From NCBI GenBank assembly GCA_002440765.1, contig DJVC01000051.1, forward strand, positions 1 to 26,327: 26,327 bases of DNA, given 5' to 3'. The translations under genes and the position numbers were made by a program. This stretch comes from a bacterium UBP3_UBA6266 (GTDB taxonomy: Bacteria > Auribacterota > UBA6266). How positions within the stretch are numbered: position 1 is the stretch's first letter; each line of letters opens with the position of its first letter. Positions 1-8,692 of this stretch are shown here, one piece after another. The notes below the pieces were generated by a model. The model made no database searches. It was given only the letters and a program-made list of their open reading frames with translations, and had not been told where the DNA came from.

Positions 1-905
1 CATCTTCTCATATACGCTACAAGGCCGAGGTCCTGTTCGGCGTCGATTTCCCTGTATTCTTTTGTCAGTTTATTAAGCGATTCCGTTATCTGCGCCCTTT
101 CCCGTCCTGAAGATTCTTTCTGCCAGATTTCTTCTCTCTGCTTTCTCAGGACACTTATCCTGCCGGCAAGTTCGGACAATACTTCCTGCTTGGTTTTCAC
201 ATCGCGGTAGTTTTCTATGGCTTTCATTTTATTGCCCGATTCATCGTATATCTCGGCGATAAGGAACAGGGCTTTGTTCGCCAGGATAGGGTTACCCGAT
301 AATGAGACAAGTTCTTTGAGGATTCCCACGGCTTTTTCAGTGCTTCCCTCTTTTTTATAAATAAAAGTTTTCAGAAAAAGCGCCTGATTCTTCACTTCCG
401 CGGAAGGCGGAGAGCTGATTATCGAATCGAGTATTTTTACCGCGTTATTGTACTCCTGCGCGAAATAATAATTATAAGCCTTCTTAAAAATAAACTGGCT
501 TTTGATATCCGGGTTCTGATATTTATTGACGGCGTCATCTATAATGCTGTTTGACAGGCTGTATTCCTTTTTAGCGCTGTAGCAATCCGCGAGAAGCAGG
601 TAACATGAAGGGGTAACATTATCTTCGGGAAACTCTTTTATCATCCTTCCCAGCGCGCTGACAGCCTTGTCATATTCTCCGGCGCCGAAATACGCGAAGC
701 CCAGGTTGTAATACGCCACCGGGACAAGTTCATGCGTGGGAAAATCTTCCGCTATGGTTTTGAAACAGGCCGCGGCCGGAACGTAATCCGCCGCATCCAG
801 CAGTTCTTCGCCTTTTCTGAAACTGTCCAGGGCTTCATCGGCAAATGAAACCTGACATATTAAAACAAGAAAAAATCCTATAAATATTCTGATTTTGCTG
901 AACAT
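1..905 (-). CDS. Exported TPR-repeat protein, 5' part (runs off the window edge)
   Basis: The frame is open from the ATG at 905-903 to the window edge, about 301 codons with no stop. Residues 1-22 form a signal peptide: a basic start, a hydrophobic core and a VSFA cleavage context. The mature part is helical, with tetratricopeptide-like helix pairs such as YYNLGFAYFGAGEYDKAVSA and IAEIYDESGNKMKAIENYRD. This is the pattern of exported TPR scaffold proteins of the YbgF/BamD-like kind. Around residue 255 it turns into a charged helix rich in K, E and R that may be a coiled coil. TPR proteins hold other proteins together, probably in the periplasm here. No enzymatic motif is visible and the true partner is unknown. 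It diverges from the GH13 gene across a 144-bp gap. The C-terminus is not in the window. Confidence 0.8.
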   Translation of the reverse strand, partial: MFSKIRIFIGFFLVLICQVSFADEALDSFRKGEELLDAADYVPAAACFKTIAEDFPTHELVPVAYYNLGFAYFGAGEYDKAVSALGRMIKEFPEDNVTPSCYLLLADCYSAKKEYSLSNSIIDDAVNKYQNPDIKSQFIFKKAYNYYFAQEYNNAVKILDSIISSPPSAEVKNQALFLKTFIYKKEGSTEKAVGILKELVSLSGNPILANKALFLIAEIYDESGNKMKAIENYRDVKTKQEVLSELAGRISVLRKQREEIWQKESSGRERAQITESLNKLTKEYREIDAEQDLGLVAYMRR

Positions 906-1049
906 ATTCCAAATATCTTTTTGGGCCCGCGGACAGTACAAATATTGACTATATCATATAATATTAAGATAAAGCGTTTAAATGGACAAGATTAAAACCG
1001 CAAATAATATCTGTGTTTAACCGGTTTATTTTAGTATAATTTATTTTCT

Positions 1050-2144
1050 ATGGTTAAAAAACCCATAAAAGTTAAACGGTATTTTCCCCTTGAATTCCAG
1101 CTGTCAAAACGCCAGTGGGACACTTACAGACTCAAAGAAGGCATCTTTAACGATTTGGAAGAACCGAAACCGCCGTGCCTTCCTTTAATAAGAAAAATCG
1201 TCAAGAGGATCTATGAGATTAAAGGGCATGACCTTTTCGCGAAAAATCCTCTCAGGGCGGGGAAGCTTAACGCCGCCGGACTTATAAACGAGATTTTCCG
1301 GCATATCATCATATTATATGAAAATACAACCAATCCGGAAGCGTTGAAGAAAACCCTGGATTACTCTTCAAAAAAAATAAAATCCCCTGAGACGCTTGAA
1401 GCTTTTATCAGCCATTTCCCGCCGTACGATATAATCAGGAACGGGCGCGCGGAAAAAGAATACCTGCAGAATGAGACCGATTCGACGCCCAACAGGGAAC
1501 TTGCCGCTCTTGAAATAATTCTTCTCGACCTGGCTAACAAAAATAAAGCCATTGCCGGTTACAGCGAATTCTTTGATGATAAAGAACTGTCCGGGAAGAG
1601 CCCTTACATTAAAACATTAAAAGTTTTCAAAGAATTCCTTGATAAACAACCGGGGTTCGGTAAAAACAACAGGCCTATCCTTGATTTTCTCATGGAACCC
1701 ATACAGGCCTCGGAAGATTCGCTCGAAGGCCAGTTGAAATATATAAAAGATAACTGGTCGGAATTTATCCCGGAAGATATATTAAACAGGATATTAACGG
1801 CGCTCGACGTCCTGAAAGAAGAGGAAAAAGAAGGATGGCTCGGAAAAGGGCCCAATCTCGTAATGCGCTTTAAAGACCTGTCGGATTATCCGGAATACGC
1901 GAAATATACCCATTCACCGGAATACGAACATTTCTCCGAAGACAAAAACTGGATGTCGAAAGTTGTCATAATAGCCAAGAGCACCTACGTGTGGCTCGAC
2001 CAATTATCGAAAAAATATTCCAGGCCCATAAATAAAATCGACTTGATACCCGACGAAGAGCTCGACCGGCTCGCGGACTGGGGTTTTACCGGCCTCTGGC
2101 TCATAGGAATATGGGAAAGAAGCCCGGCATCACAGAAGATATAA
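1050..2144 (+). CDS. GH13 amylase-superfamily protein, N-terminal piece ending at an in-frame TAA
   Basis: These 364 residues are the front part of a protein of about 1139 residues that continues in the same frame after the TAA at 2142-2144. There is no signal peptide, so the enzyme is probably cytoplasmic and may act on glycogen or maltodextrin. Residues 1 to about 335 are charged and mostly helical and match no domain I recognise. The (beta/alpha)8 barrel starts near residue 340: the stretch DWGFTGLWLIGIWERSP is the early barrel strand of GH13 enzymes. The stop falls about 25 residues into the barrel, so this piece carries none of the catalytic residues and cannot be an active glycosidase. 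No Shine-Dalgarno sequence precedes the ATG. A TATAAT lies at 1035-1040, very close to the start. See the C-terminal piece and the finding on the stop codon. Confidence 0.75.
   Translation: MVKKPIKVKRYFPLEFQLSKRQWDTYRLKEGIFNDLEEPKPPCLPLIRKIVKRIYEIKGHDLFAKNPLRAGKLNAAGLINEIFRHIIILYENTTNPEALKKTLDYSSKKIKSPETLEAFISHFPPYDIIRNGRAEKEYLQNETDSTPNRELAALEIILLDLANKNKAIAGYSEFFDDKELSGKSPYIKTLKVFKEFLDKQPGFGKNNRPILDFLMEPIQASEDSLEGQLKYIKDNWSEFIPEDILNRILTALDVLKEEEKEGWLGKGPNLVMRFKDLSDYPEYAKYTHSPEYEHFSEDKNWMSKVVIIAKSTYVWLDQLSKKYSRPINKIDLIPDEELDRLADWGFTGLWLIGIWERSPASQKI
2142..2144 (+). other. In-frame TAA splitting the GH13 gene
   Basis: The codons around it read Gln-Lys-Ile-TAA-Gln-Ile-Cys-Gly-Asn-Pro-Glu-Ala. 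The frame is the same before and after it (1050, 2142 and 2286 are all multiples of 3), so this is a nonsense codon and not a frameshift. A single A-to-T change from AAA (Lys) would create it. Downstream, the frame is open from 2145 to the TAA at 4467-4469. Confidence 0.9.
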
Positions 2145-4469
2145 CAGATTTGCGGAAATCCCGAGGCCCTGGCATCGGCTTATTCGCTTTACGATTACAC
2201 CATAAGCGAAGATCTCGGCGGCGAGAACGCTTTCCGGTCACTCAAAGAAAGGGCCTGGCAGAGAGGGATACGGCTCGCAACGGATGTGGTCCCCAACCAT
2301 ATGGGCGTCTATTCAAAATGGGTAATAGAACACCCCGACTGGTTTATCCAGCTTGATTATCCTCCTTATCCGGGTTACAACTTTTCGGGCCCGGATATTT
2401 CCAATGACGAACGGGTCTCAATACAGATAGAAGACGGTTACTGGACAAAAAGAGACGCCGCGGTGGTTTTCAAGCGCTACGATAAACATACAGGTTCCAC
2501 AAAATACATGTACCACGGCAACGACGGCACAAGCATGCCCTGGAACGACACGGCTCAACTTAACTTTTTAAAAGAAGAGGTAAGGGAAGCCGTCATACAA
2601 TCCATTTTAAATGTCGCGAGGCATTTCAGCATCATCCGGCTCGACGCGGCTATGACACTCGCGAAAAGACATTACCAGAGGCTCTGGTTCCCCCATCCCG
2701 GAACCGGCGGCGGCATCCCTTCACGCGCGGAAAACGGTTTAAGCACCGAAGATTTCAACCGACTGATGCCGCGCGAATTCTGGAGAGAAGTCGTAGACAG
2801 GGTAAACAAAGAACTGCCCGACACACTGCTTCTCGCGGAAGCGTTCTGGCTGATGGAAGGGTTTTTCGTCCGCACGCTCGGAATGCACAGGGTTTACAAC
2901 AGCTCTTTTATGAATATGCTTAAAATGGAAGAAAACCAGAAATACCGCCAGGTCGTCAAAAACATCCTTGAATTCAACCCTCAGATATTAAAACGGTTTG
3001 TTAATTTTCAGAACAACCCCGACGAGGAAACCGCCGTCGCCCAGTTCGGCAAAGGCGATAAATATTTCGGCGTCTGCCTGATGATGGTAACAATGCCCGG
3101 GCTTCCGATGTTCGGCCACGGCCAGATAGAAGGGTTCGCCGAAAAATACGGTATGGAATACCGGAAAGCCTACCGGGATGAAGAAACCGACTGGGATCTT
3201 GTAAAACGCCATGAAGCCGACATCTTTCCCCTGATGAAAAAGCGGCACCTGTTCAGCGAAGTCGATAATTTTCTTATGTACGATTTTTACAGAAATGACG
3301 GTTCCGTTGATGAAAATGTTTTCGCGTTCTCGAATATTTGCGGAGGGGAAAAGGGGCTTATAATATATCACAATAAATACGCGTCGACATCCGGCTGGAT
3401 AAAATCTTCCTGCGCGGTCTCAGTTGAAAGCGGACGCGGGAAAAGGCATCTTATCCGTAAAACACTCGCGGAAGGGTTGAATATAAAAAATTCCGAAAAC
3501 ACTTTCTATCTCTTCAGGGATTACAAGTCAGGCCTCCAGTACATAAGAAACGGCCGTGAACTCCATGAAAAAGGCCTGTTTCTCGGACTTGAAGCTTACC
3601 AGTACCATTCATTCCTCGATTTCAGCGAAATAGAAGACACTAAAGGGCGTTACAGGGAAATCGCGCGCCTGCTCGACGGGAAAGGCGTATATGATATACG
3701 GGAAATGCTGAGGGAAATGATACTTTCCCCTGTCCACAACTCGCTTTGCAATATAATCAATAACCATTTTATCAAAGAACTGCTTGAACAGGATAAGAAG
3801 GCCGCGGAAGATTTCCGGAACAGGGCAGAAGGTTTTTACAACACGGTCAAAGCTTATTATGAATCCCCCGCAGATATAAAAAATACTGTCGAAGACGCGG
3901 AAAGGGAATTTAACAGTCTCGCAGACGTACTTAAATCCCCCAAAACCGAAAAACCCGGGAAATACATGCGTTCACAAAATTTAAACAGCCCGGCCTTTTT
4001 CAAAAAAGCGGTTTTAATCATCCTTTTAAAACATCTCAAAGAAATACACAGAGCGGAAAACACCCGGATAATAGAAGAACTTCTGCTGGAAAAAGTTATT
4101 TTCCGGGAACTTAAAGAAACAGGGCAAGACGACCTCGCCGCTTCGCAGGATAGTCTGCTCCTTAAAATCGTCTCGTCGTATCCCGAAGGGCTCGGCGACC
4201 CGAAAACCGAAAAACCGAAAGACGCGTTAACCCGCGTATTCAAAGACGGCTTTGTATCCCATTACCTTGATTTTAACGAATATGAGAGCATCCTGTGGTT
4301 TAACAAAGAAAAATTCGAAACTCTTCTCTACTGGCTTTTCATCACCGCGGTAATCAACAGCCGAAAACCCGGAGAATCCGCAAACCTTTATAAGCCCGTA
4401 TCGGAAATTTACAAGGCGCTGCAGAAATCCGCATATAAAGTCAACAAACTTCTGGAACTTATCGCTTAA
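2145..4469 (+). pseudogene. GH13 amylase-superfamily protein, catalytic and C-terminal part after the TAA
   Basis: This piece is open from the codon after the TAA. The first plausible restart is a GTG at 2286. In full-length numbering, GH13 region I is TDVVPNHMG (D412, N416, H417). Region II is IIRLDAAMT, with the nucleophile D532. Region III is LLLAEAFW, with the acid/base E597. Region IV is FQNNPDEETA, with the transition-state D658 and Asn-Pro in place of the usual His. GLPMFGHGQIEGFAEKYG follows. All catalytic residues are intact. After about residue 770 comes a long, poorly recognised helical C-terminal region. A restart at 2286 would lose the first barrel strands, so an active enzyme would need read-through of the TAA or a sequencing error at it. 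The stop overlaps the convergent AsmA-like gene by 4 bp: one TTAA provides TAA on both strands. Confidence 0.75.
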
Positions 4470-5296
4470 TTTTCTTCTTTTTTAAAGAACCCCTTAAACT
4501 GGTCTGTGATGGAATCAATTGATTCTTTCGCGCCTTCCTTAACTCCCTCGATACTTTCACTGTCCGTTATCTTCTTGAGCTGGTCAACGGCCTGGGTCGC
4601 CTGCTTCTGGACTCCGGTCACAATACCCGAAACACTGCCCTCAAGGGCTTTTAAATTAAAGTTGGCAAGCTGCGCGATCGTTGTTTTCGCGAGTGTCCTC
4701 GTCACAAGAAGCACAACAAGTTTGTAAGGGTCTGTAATGTTCTCAAACTGCTCATCTATGTTTACGTCAAAGGAATAGACTTCCGGGGTTTTCCCTTTGG
4801 AGTAATCTTTGTAAACGGCTTTATCGATTTTCAGGTGCAGTTTATCTATCTGCCATGTCACAGGTTCAGTTTCTTTCACGGGCGCTTTCTTTTCTTCCGC
4901 GGGTTTTTCTCCTTCTTTGGCAACCGCTTTAAGGGCGTTCAGATTCAGCTCGCCTTTCACGTTTTTTACGACAGACAGTTCCTTGAGGTATATCTCCATA
5001 TCCTCAAGGTGGACATGTTTTTTCAGTATCGCTTTTATGTCGCAATCAATATATATTGAGGGAAAATCGAACATTATCTTATCTTCAAATTCCGACGGGT
5101 TCCTGAGTTTAAGTCCTTTTATGTCCACCGTCTGGCTCTGCAGGCCGATCGCAAGGCTCTCCATTGTAAGTTGGAGGCCTGTCATATCTTTCACGGCTTT
5201 CTCTATCGCGCCTTTGATGATAGTATCCTTAAAGACAATCAGGCCGGCGGCAATAACAAGTATCATCACTATGACAATCAGCAAAAACTTTTTCAT
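4466..5296 (-). CDS. AsmA-like inner-membrane protein
   Basis: This 276-residue protein starts with a single hydrophobic helix (residues 3-23) that would anchor it in the inner membrane with the rest in the periplasm. Next comes an AsmA/TamB-type start: FKDTIIKGAIEKAVKDMTGL, then short beta-rich phrases such as MESLAIGLQSQTVDIKGLKL and LEDMEIYLKELSVVKNVKGELNLNAL. A Lys/Glu/Pro-rich linker lies near residues 125-145. The last 60 residues are a polar helix rich in Q, K and S, possibly a coiled coil. AsmA-like proteins are linked to lipid transport and outer-membrane assembly. It is much shorter than classical AsmA (about 600 residues) and resembles the small versions found in several candidate phyla. 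Its ATG follows a GGGGGG Shine-Dalgarno, 17 bp after the upstream gene, so it is the last gene of the operon. Confidence 0.75.
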   Translation of the reverse strand: MKKFLLIVIVMILVIAAGLIVFKDTIIKGAIEKAVKDMTGLQLTMESLAIGLQSQTVDIKGLKLRNPSEFEDKIMFDFPSIYIDCDIKAILKKHVHLEDMEIYLKELSVVKNVKGELNLNALKAVAKEGEKPAEEKKAPVKETEPVTWQIDKLHLKIDKAVYKDYSKGKTPEVYSFDVNIDEQFENITDPYKLVVLLVTRTLAKTTIAQLANFNLKALEGSVSGIVTGVQKQATQAVDQLKKITDSESIEGVKEGAKESIDSITDQFKGFFKKEEN

Positions 5297-5313
5297 ATTT
5301 ATCCCCCCGATTT

Positions 5314-6492
5314 TTAAAATTTAAATTCCGAAAAAGGATTAAACCCCTTCCTCACAAACAAATACCACGCGCTTGAATGAACATTTATTCCTGTCGTATC
5401 CGTCGGGTCATCAGGCCACCTGCTCTGATTTGCCACTCCCGGAAGCCCGCGCGTTCCAGGATGATACCCGCTCTCTATAATAGCTTTTTCCGTCTCGGCC
5501 AGGTAATAATCCGCTTTCTCTTTGTCTCCCCTGCTCCGGAATGCCGCGACAATCTCGATTGTGCACGATAATTCAAGGCGGCCTTCCGCGTAGTCTTGCG
5601 GCATGTAGGCAAATCCGGTTATTTCCCTGCCGGACGCGTCTGCTGTTACGCTGAGTTTATAGTTTTTCTCAAGAAATTCCAACGGATATTTATCCGCGTC
5701 AAGAAACACAAGATACGCCCAGGCCTGAAGTTCGCTGTCTGTCTCCGAAACCGTTGTGCCTATCCTCAGGCGTTTTTCGCCGGGAATATACATAGTATCA
5801 AGAAACTTCTTTATCTCGCCTCTTACAGATGCCTTATCCTTAAAAGGGGCGAGGGCGGCGTACGCGTCCAGGTTCCCTTCGGATGATTTAGCCCTAAGCA
5901 TAGTCCTGCCGTCCCCGGTAAACCCGTACCAGAGCCCGCAATCCCCCGTTTCAAAAATCTCGTTTCCTTCCTTGTCCTGCATATCACAGAGCCAGCCGGC
6001 TATCGATTCCATCATTTCATCATATTTTTCTGTTCCTGTTTTACTCTTATAAAAATTAAGCGCCATAAGCAGCCAGGAATTATCGCCCACCCATCTGTAA
6101 GAATTCCAGTCCGCCTTGCCGCTGGACGGGCGCCTCATCTGGAGAAACCCTCTTTGGGTTATGCTTGAACCCGAAAATTCTTCTTCCTCTTTACTTAAAA
6201 AATAATCGAATATTTTCTCCGCTCTTTCATAATCCCCGTAAAGGGTAAAAACCATAGCCGCCGTCGCCAGCTGGTATGTGGAGCAGATATCAACGCCCTC
6301 AGCTCCCTGAAAAAGCCCGTCTTCATTCTGGGACGCGAGGAACCATTCATATACGGATTTTTCTTTATTATCGGCAAACCGGGTTTCTGCGGAACAGACA
6401 GGGCAAGCGGCAAAAAGGAAAACAAAAAACACCAAAACCAAAAATAATTTTCCGAAAATAAGATTTTTAAAATCCGTTTTTCTGATTTTCAT
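5314..6492 (-). CDS. Exported alpha-helical-barrel-like protein, function unknown
   Basis: This 392-residue protein has a long signal peptide (about residues 1-35: basic start, then LFLVLVFFVFLFAACPVCSA). The mature part is a series of paired helices with aromatic and Asp/Glu motifs such as YRWVGDNSWLLMALNFY, CGLWYGFTGDGRTM, TDSELQAWAYLVF and LSCTIEIVAAFRSRGD. It ends with INVHSSAWYLFVRKGFNPF. This repeated helix-pair layout suits an (alpha/alpha)6 toroid such as six-hairpin glycosidases or terpenoid-cyclase-like folds. I cannot assign a family. It starts 4 bp after the stop of the six-hairpin glycosidase-like gene and ends 17 bp before the AsmA-like gene, so all three are probably one transcript. 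A role in processing an exported polysaccharide is inferred from that context only. Confidence 0.7.
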   Translation of the reverse strand: MKIRKTDFKNLIFGKLFLVLVFFVFLFAACPVCSAETRFADNKEKSVYEWFLASQNEDGLFQGAEGVDICSTYQLATAAMVFTLYGDYERAEKIFDYFLSKEEEEFSGSSITQRGFLQMRRPSSGKADWNSYRWVGDNSWLLMALNFYKSKTGTEKYDEMMESIAGWLCDMQDKEGNEIFETGDCGLWYGFTGDGRTMLRAKSSEGNLDAYAALAPFKDKASVRGEIKKFLDTMYIPGEKRLRIGTTVSETDSELQAWAYLVFLDADKYPLEFLEKNYKLSVTADASGREITGFAYMPQDYAEGRLELSCTIEIVAAFRSRGDKEKADYYLAETEKAIIESGYHPGTRGLPGVANQSRWPDDPTDTTGINVHSSAWYLFVRKGFNPFSEFKF

Positions 6493-6496
6493 TTTC

Positions 6497-8551
6497 TTAA
6501 AAACCTAAAATAATTTCCTTTGAACAGGGATGCAGGCCGATTGTTCCCGTATTCGCGTACGCGGTTTCCCGGCCGTTTATTTTCAGGTATTTTATTTTTT
6601 TATTTACAGGTATTTTGATTTTAAATCCGCCCGGAGGAGGCATTTTCATCGTTATATTAAGCCTGATAAACCCTTCTTTCATAAAACTTTCGCATCTAAG
6701 GCCGATTTTCCCGAAATAAGTCGGGGCATTCCGGATTTCGATATTTTCACCGTTTTTAAACCAGCTTTCAGGCATAGCCGGGAAAAGAACGATTTGATTG
6801 TTTTCCTCTCTTATAATCATATTTCTCAAAAGCAGAATATAAAATGCCGCCGACCAGCCGTGCGGGACATCGCCTATGATGCCGTCCGCGATTTCCCATT
6901 TCCCTTTTTTATTTTTCCTCGCGGGCATGGCCTCCATCCAGCCGCCGGGACAGGACCGGTTTTTTATACCCCATTCAATATTTTTCAGCGTAACATCCTC
7001 CATCCCCAGATACATCATCGGATGGGCAAGCAGAAAATTGTATCCCCAGAAAACTTTCTCATATTCGACAAACCACCCCCCGTCATAATCCGAAAACGCT
7101 CCGGCCGTCTTCCAGTATTTTTTGTATGACTCTTTAAAAAGTTTTTCCTGTATTTTTACGCCGAGATTTCTTCCCGGGAACAGAGCCGGGCGGTGCGCCC
7201 ACGCCATCTGCGTATCGCCCAGAATCCTGTGTCCGCCGTCTATCTTCCGCTCTTCCGGCGGCCAATTATCCGCGAAAGCCGGCATATAATCTATTTTCTC
7301 TCTTTTTAAAACTTTACGCAGGCTCTCGTTGATCGATTTTTCTAAAGACGCATATTCTTTTTTGAGCCGCAGAACGTCTTTTTTCTTTTTAAGCGCTTCC
7401 GCCGCAAGTACCGCGCATCTCAAACCGACAAGCGCCCACCAGTTATCCAGGTAAAGATGCGCATGTGTCCCGAAATTATCCTGGCTCACAGAAGTGTGAA
7501 GCAAACCGTAAAACGGGGAATTTTTAAGTTCCGGTGAAAACTGCGCTTCTCTTTTTGATTTAATCAAACCTGCGCTTTTGATAATTCGGGGATATACTCT
7601 CTTCAGATATTTAACATCCTTATTCAGCCTGAAATGGTCAAATAGGGCAAACATACTGCCTCCGAGCCCGTCAAGATATCCGTCCCCTGTCCTGTAATTG
7701 AAATTCTCGAGAGCTGTCTCAGCGATATCGCGCAGACCGGAAATATCAAGGGCATTCACCATTTCCACAGCGTCATGCAGATAAAAATATTTATAACGCA
7801 GAGGCCCCGGACATACTTCATTGCCCTTCATCATTATCAGAAGATAGCAGAGCGAAGAATAAAAGGCGTCGGAATAACGTTTATCGGGCAGTCTTAATTT
7901 TAAAGGGATGATATCATCCCAGTACTTTTCGGTTTCGATAAGTTTTTCCCCGAAATCAATATTCTCGAAAGAAAAATTTAGCGACGCTGCCCCTGAAGGG
8001 ACGCATATATAAACCGATTTTTTTTCACCGGCGCCCAGATTTAACCCGCAGGACAAAACCGCCCTGCCCTTATCAAACCTGCTTTCCGCCCCTTTGATAT
8101 AAACGCATTCCGCGCCGTTAACCTTCAGGGAATTTTTTCTGCCCGGCTCAATCTTTTCTATACCTTCCGATTTATCCTTCAGGAGAGGGTTGGGAACTAT
8201 TTTTATAACCAAAACCGGGTTTTTCCTGTTTTTATCCTTATTTGTCACAGCAACGCGGGCAAGGTTTAAAACCCCGTTTTCCCTATGTTTTACGGCAAAA
8301 ATAGTCTCTTCGACAGCGCAACCTCCGGCCTGCCATTTGATAATATTTACGGGAAACCTGTCTTTGTGAAGGGCCCATTCGGTCTTTAACTTCTCCGGGT
8401 CATAGACTTTGCCGGATTTCTTATCAAGTATGCTGAATTTTAACTCAAAAGGATAGGGTTCAGGGGCAAAAGAACCGTCCCTGCCGATGAAAGTATTCCA
8501 CGGATACGCTGTCCACCCCGCCAGCCCTCTTGAATTTTCGATGTTATTCAA
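6497..8551 (-). CDS. Six-hairpin glycosidase-like protein, short paralogue without export signal
   Basis: About 684 residues from a TTG at 8551-8549, chosen because a GGGGG lies 7 nt upstream and homology to the 989-residue paralogue (16334-19303) begins at once, with RGLAGWTAYPWNTFIGRDGS matching RGLTGWEGFKWNTFVGRDGS. The frame stays open to another TTG at 8623, which would add a hydrophobic stretch. A beta-sandwich N-terminal part is followed by an (alpha/alpha)6-type domain. Motifs shared with the paralogue are FLHDAVEM-like (here YLHDAVEM), GDGYLDGLGGS, SVSQDNF, YMPAFAD.WP.EERK, SGYDGGW-like (here SDYDGGW), CPGGWMEAMP and GDVPHGW. The acidic residues in DAVEM and WMEAMP are candidate catalytic groups. 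Unlike the paralogue it has no F5/8C domains and no clear signal peptide, so it may be cytoplasmic or may have lost its front end. The substrate is unknown. Confidence 0.8.
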   Translation of the reverse strand: MNNIENSRGLAGWTAYPWNTFIGRDGSFAPEPYPFELKFSILDKKSGKVYDPEKLKTEWALHKDRFPVNIIKWQAGGCAVEETIFAVKHRENGVLNLARVAVTNKDKNRKNPVLVIKIVPNPLLKDKSEGIEKIEPGRKNSLKVNGAECVYIKGAESRFDKGRAVLSCGLNLGAGEKKSVYICVPSGAASLNFSFENIDFGEKLIETEKYWDDIIPLKLRLPDKRYSDAFYSSLCYLLIMMKGNEVCPGPLRYKYFYLHDAVEMVNALDISGLRDIAETALENFNYRTGDGYLDGLGGSMFALFDHFRLNKDVKYLKRVYPRIIKSAGLIKSKREAQFSPELKNSPFYGLLHTSVSQDNFGTHAHLYLDNWWALVGLRCAVLAAEALKKKKDVLRLKKEYASLEKSINESLRKVLKREKIDYMPAFADNWPPEERKIDGGHRILGDTQMAWAHRPALFPGRNLGVKIQEKLFKESYKKYWKTAGAFSDYDGGWFVEYEKVFWGYNFLLAHPMMYLGMEDVTLKNIEWGIKNRSCPGGWMEAMPARKNKKGKWEIADGIIGDVPHGWSAAFYILLLRNMIIREENNQIVLFPAMPESWFKNGENIEIRNAPTYFGKIGLRCESFMKEGFIRLNITMKMPPPGGFKIKIPVNKKIKYLKINGRETAYANTGTIGLHPCSKEIILGF

Positions 8552-8630
8552 AAAAGCACCCCCATAGACTAAAGAAAATATCACCAAGCGCCCAAAATAG
8601 CAAGAGATACTCAAAGTGCCCAATAATAGG

Positions 8631-8658
8631 TTGACAAATCCGCCTGATTAACTATAAT
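8631..8658 (+). promoter_or_regulatory. Sigma-70 promoter of the tRNA-Asn gene
   Basis: TTGACA at 8631-8636 and TATAAT at 8653-8658, both perfect consensus, with 16 bp between them. Transcription would start near 8665, about 28 nt before the tRNA 5' end. The -35 box lies within 80 bp of the start of the divergent glycosidase gene. Confidence 0.88.
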
Positions 8659-8692
8659 TTCACAGTCTATGCTGTTCTTTAAAAATATTTGT

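Noticed and set aside
2142..2144. TAA as a reassigned sense codon
   Set aside because: Other genes in the window use TAA as a normal terminator, including the end of this same gene at 4467-4469. One internal TAA does not support a code change.
8552..8623. Upstream TTG start for the short glycosidase, giving a hydrophobic N-terminus
   Set aside because: It has no Shine-Dalgarno and no homology to the paralogue. It could still be a weak signal peptide, so it is noted but not chosen.
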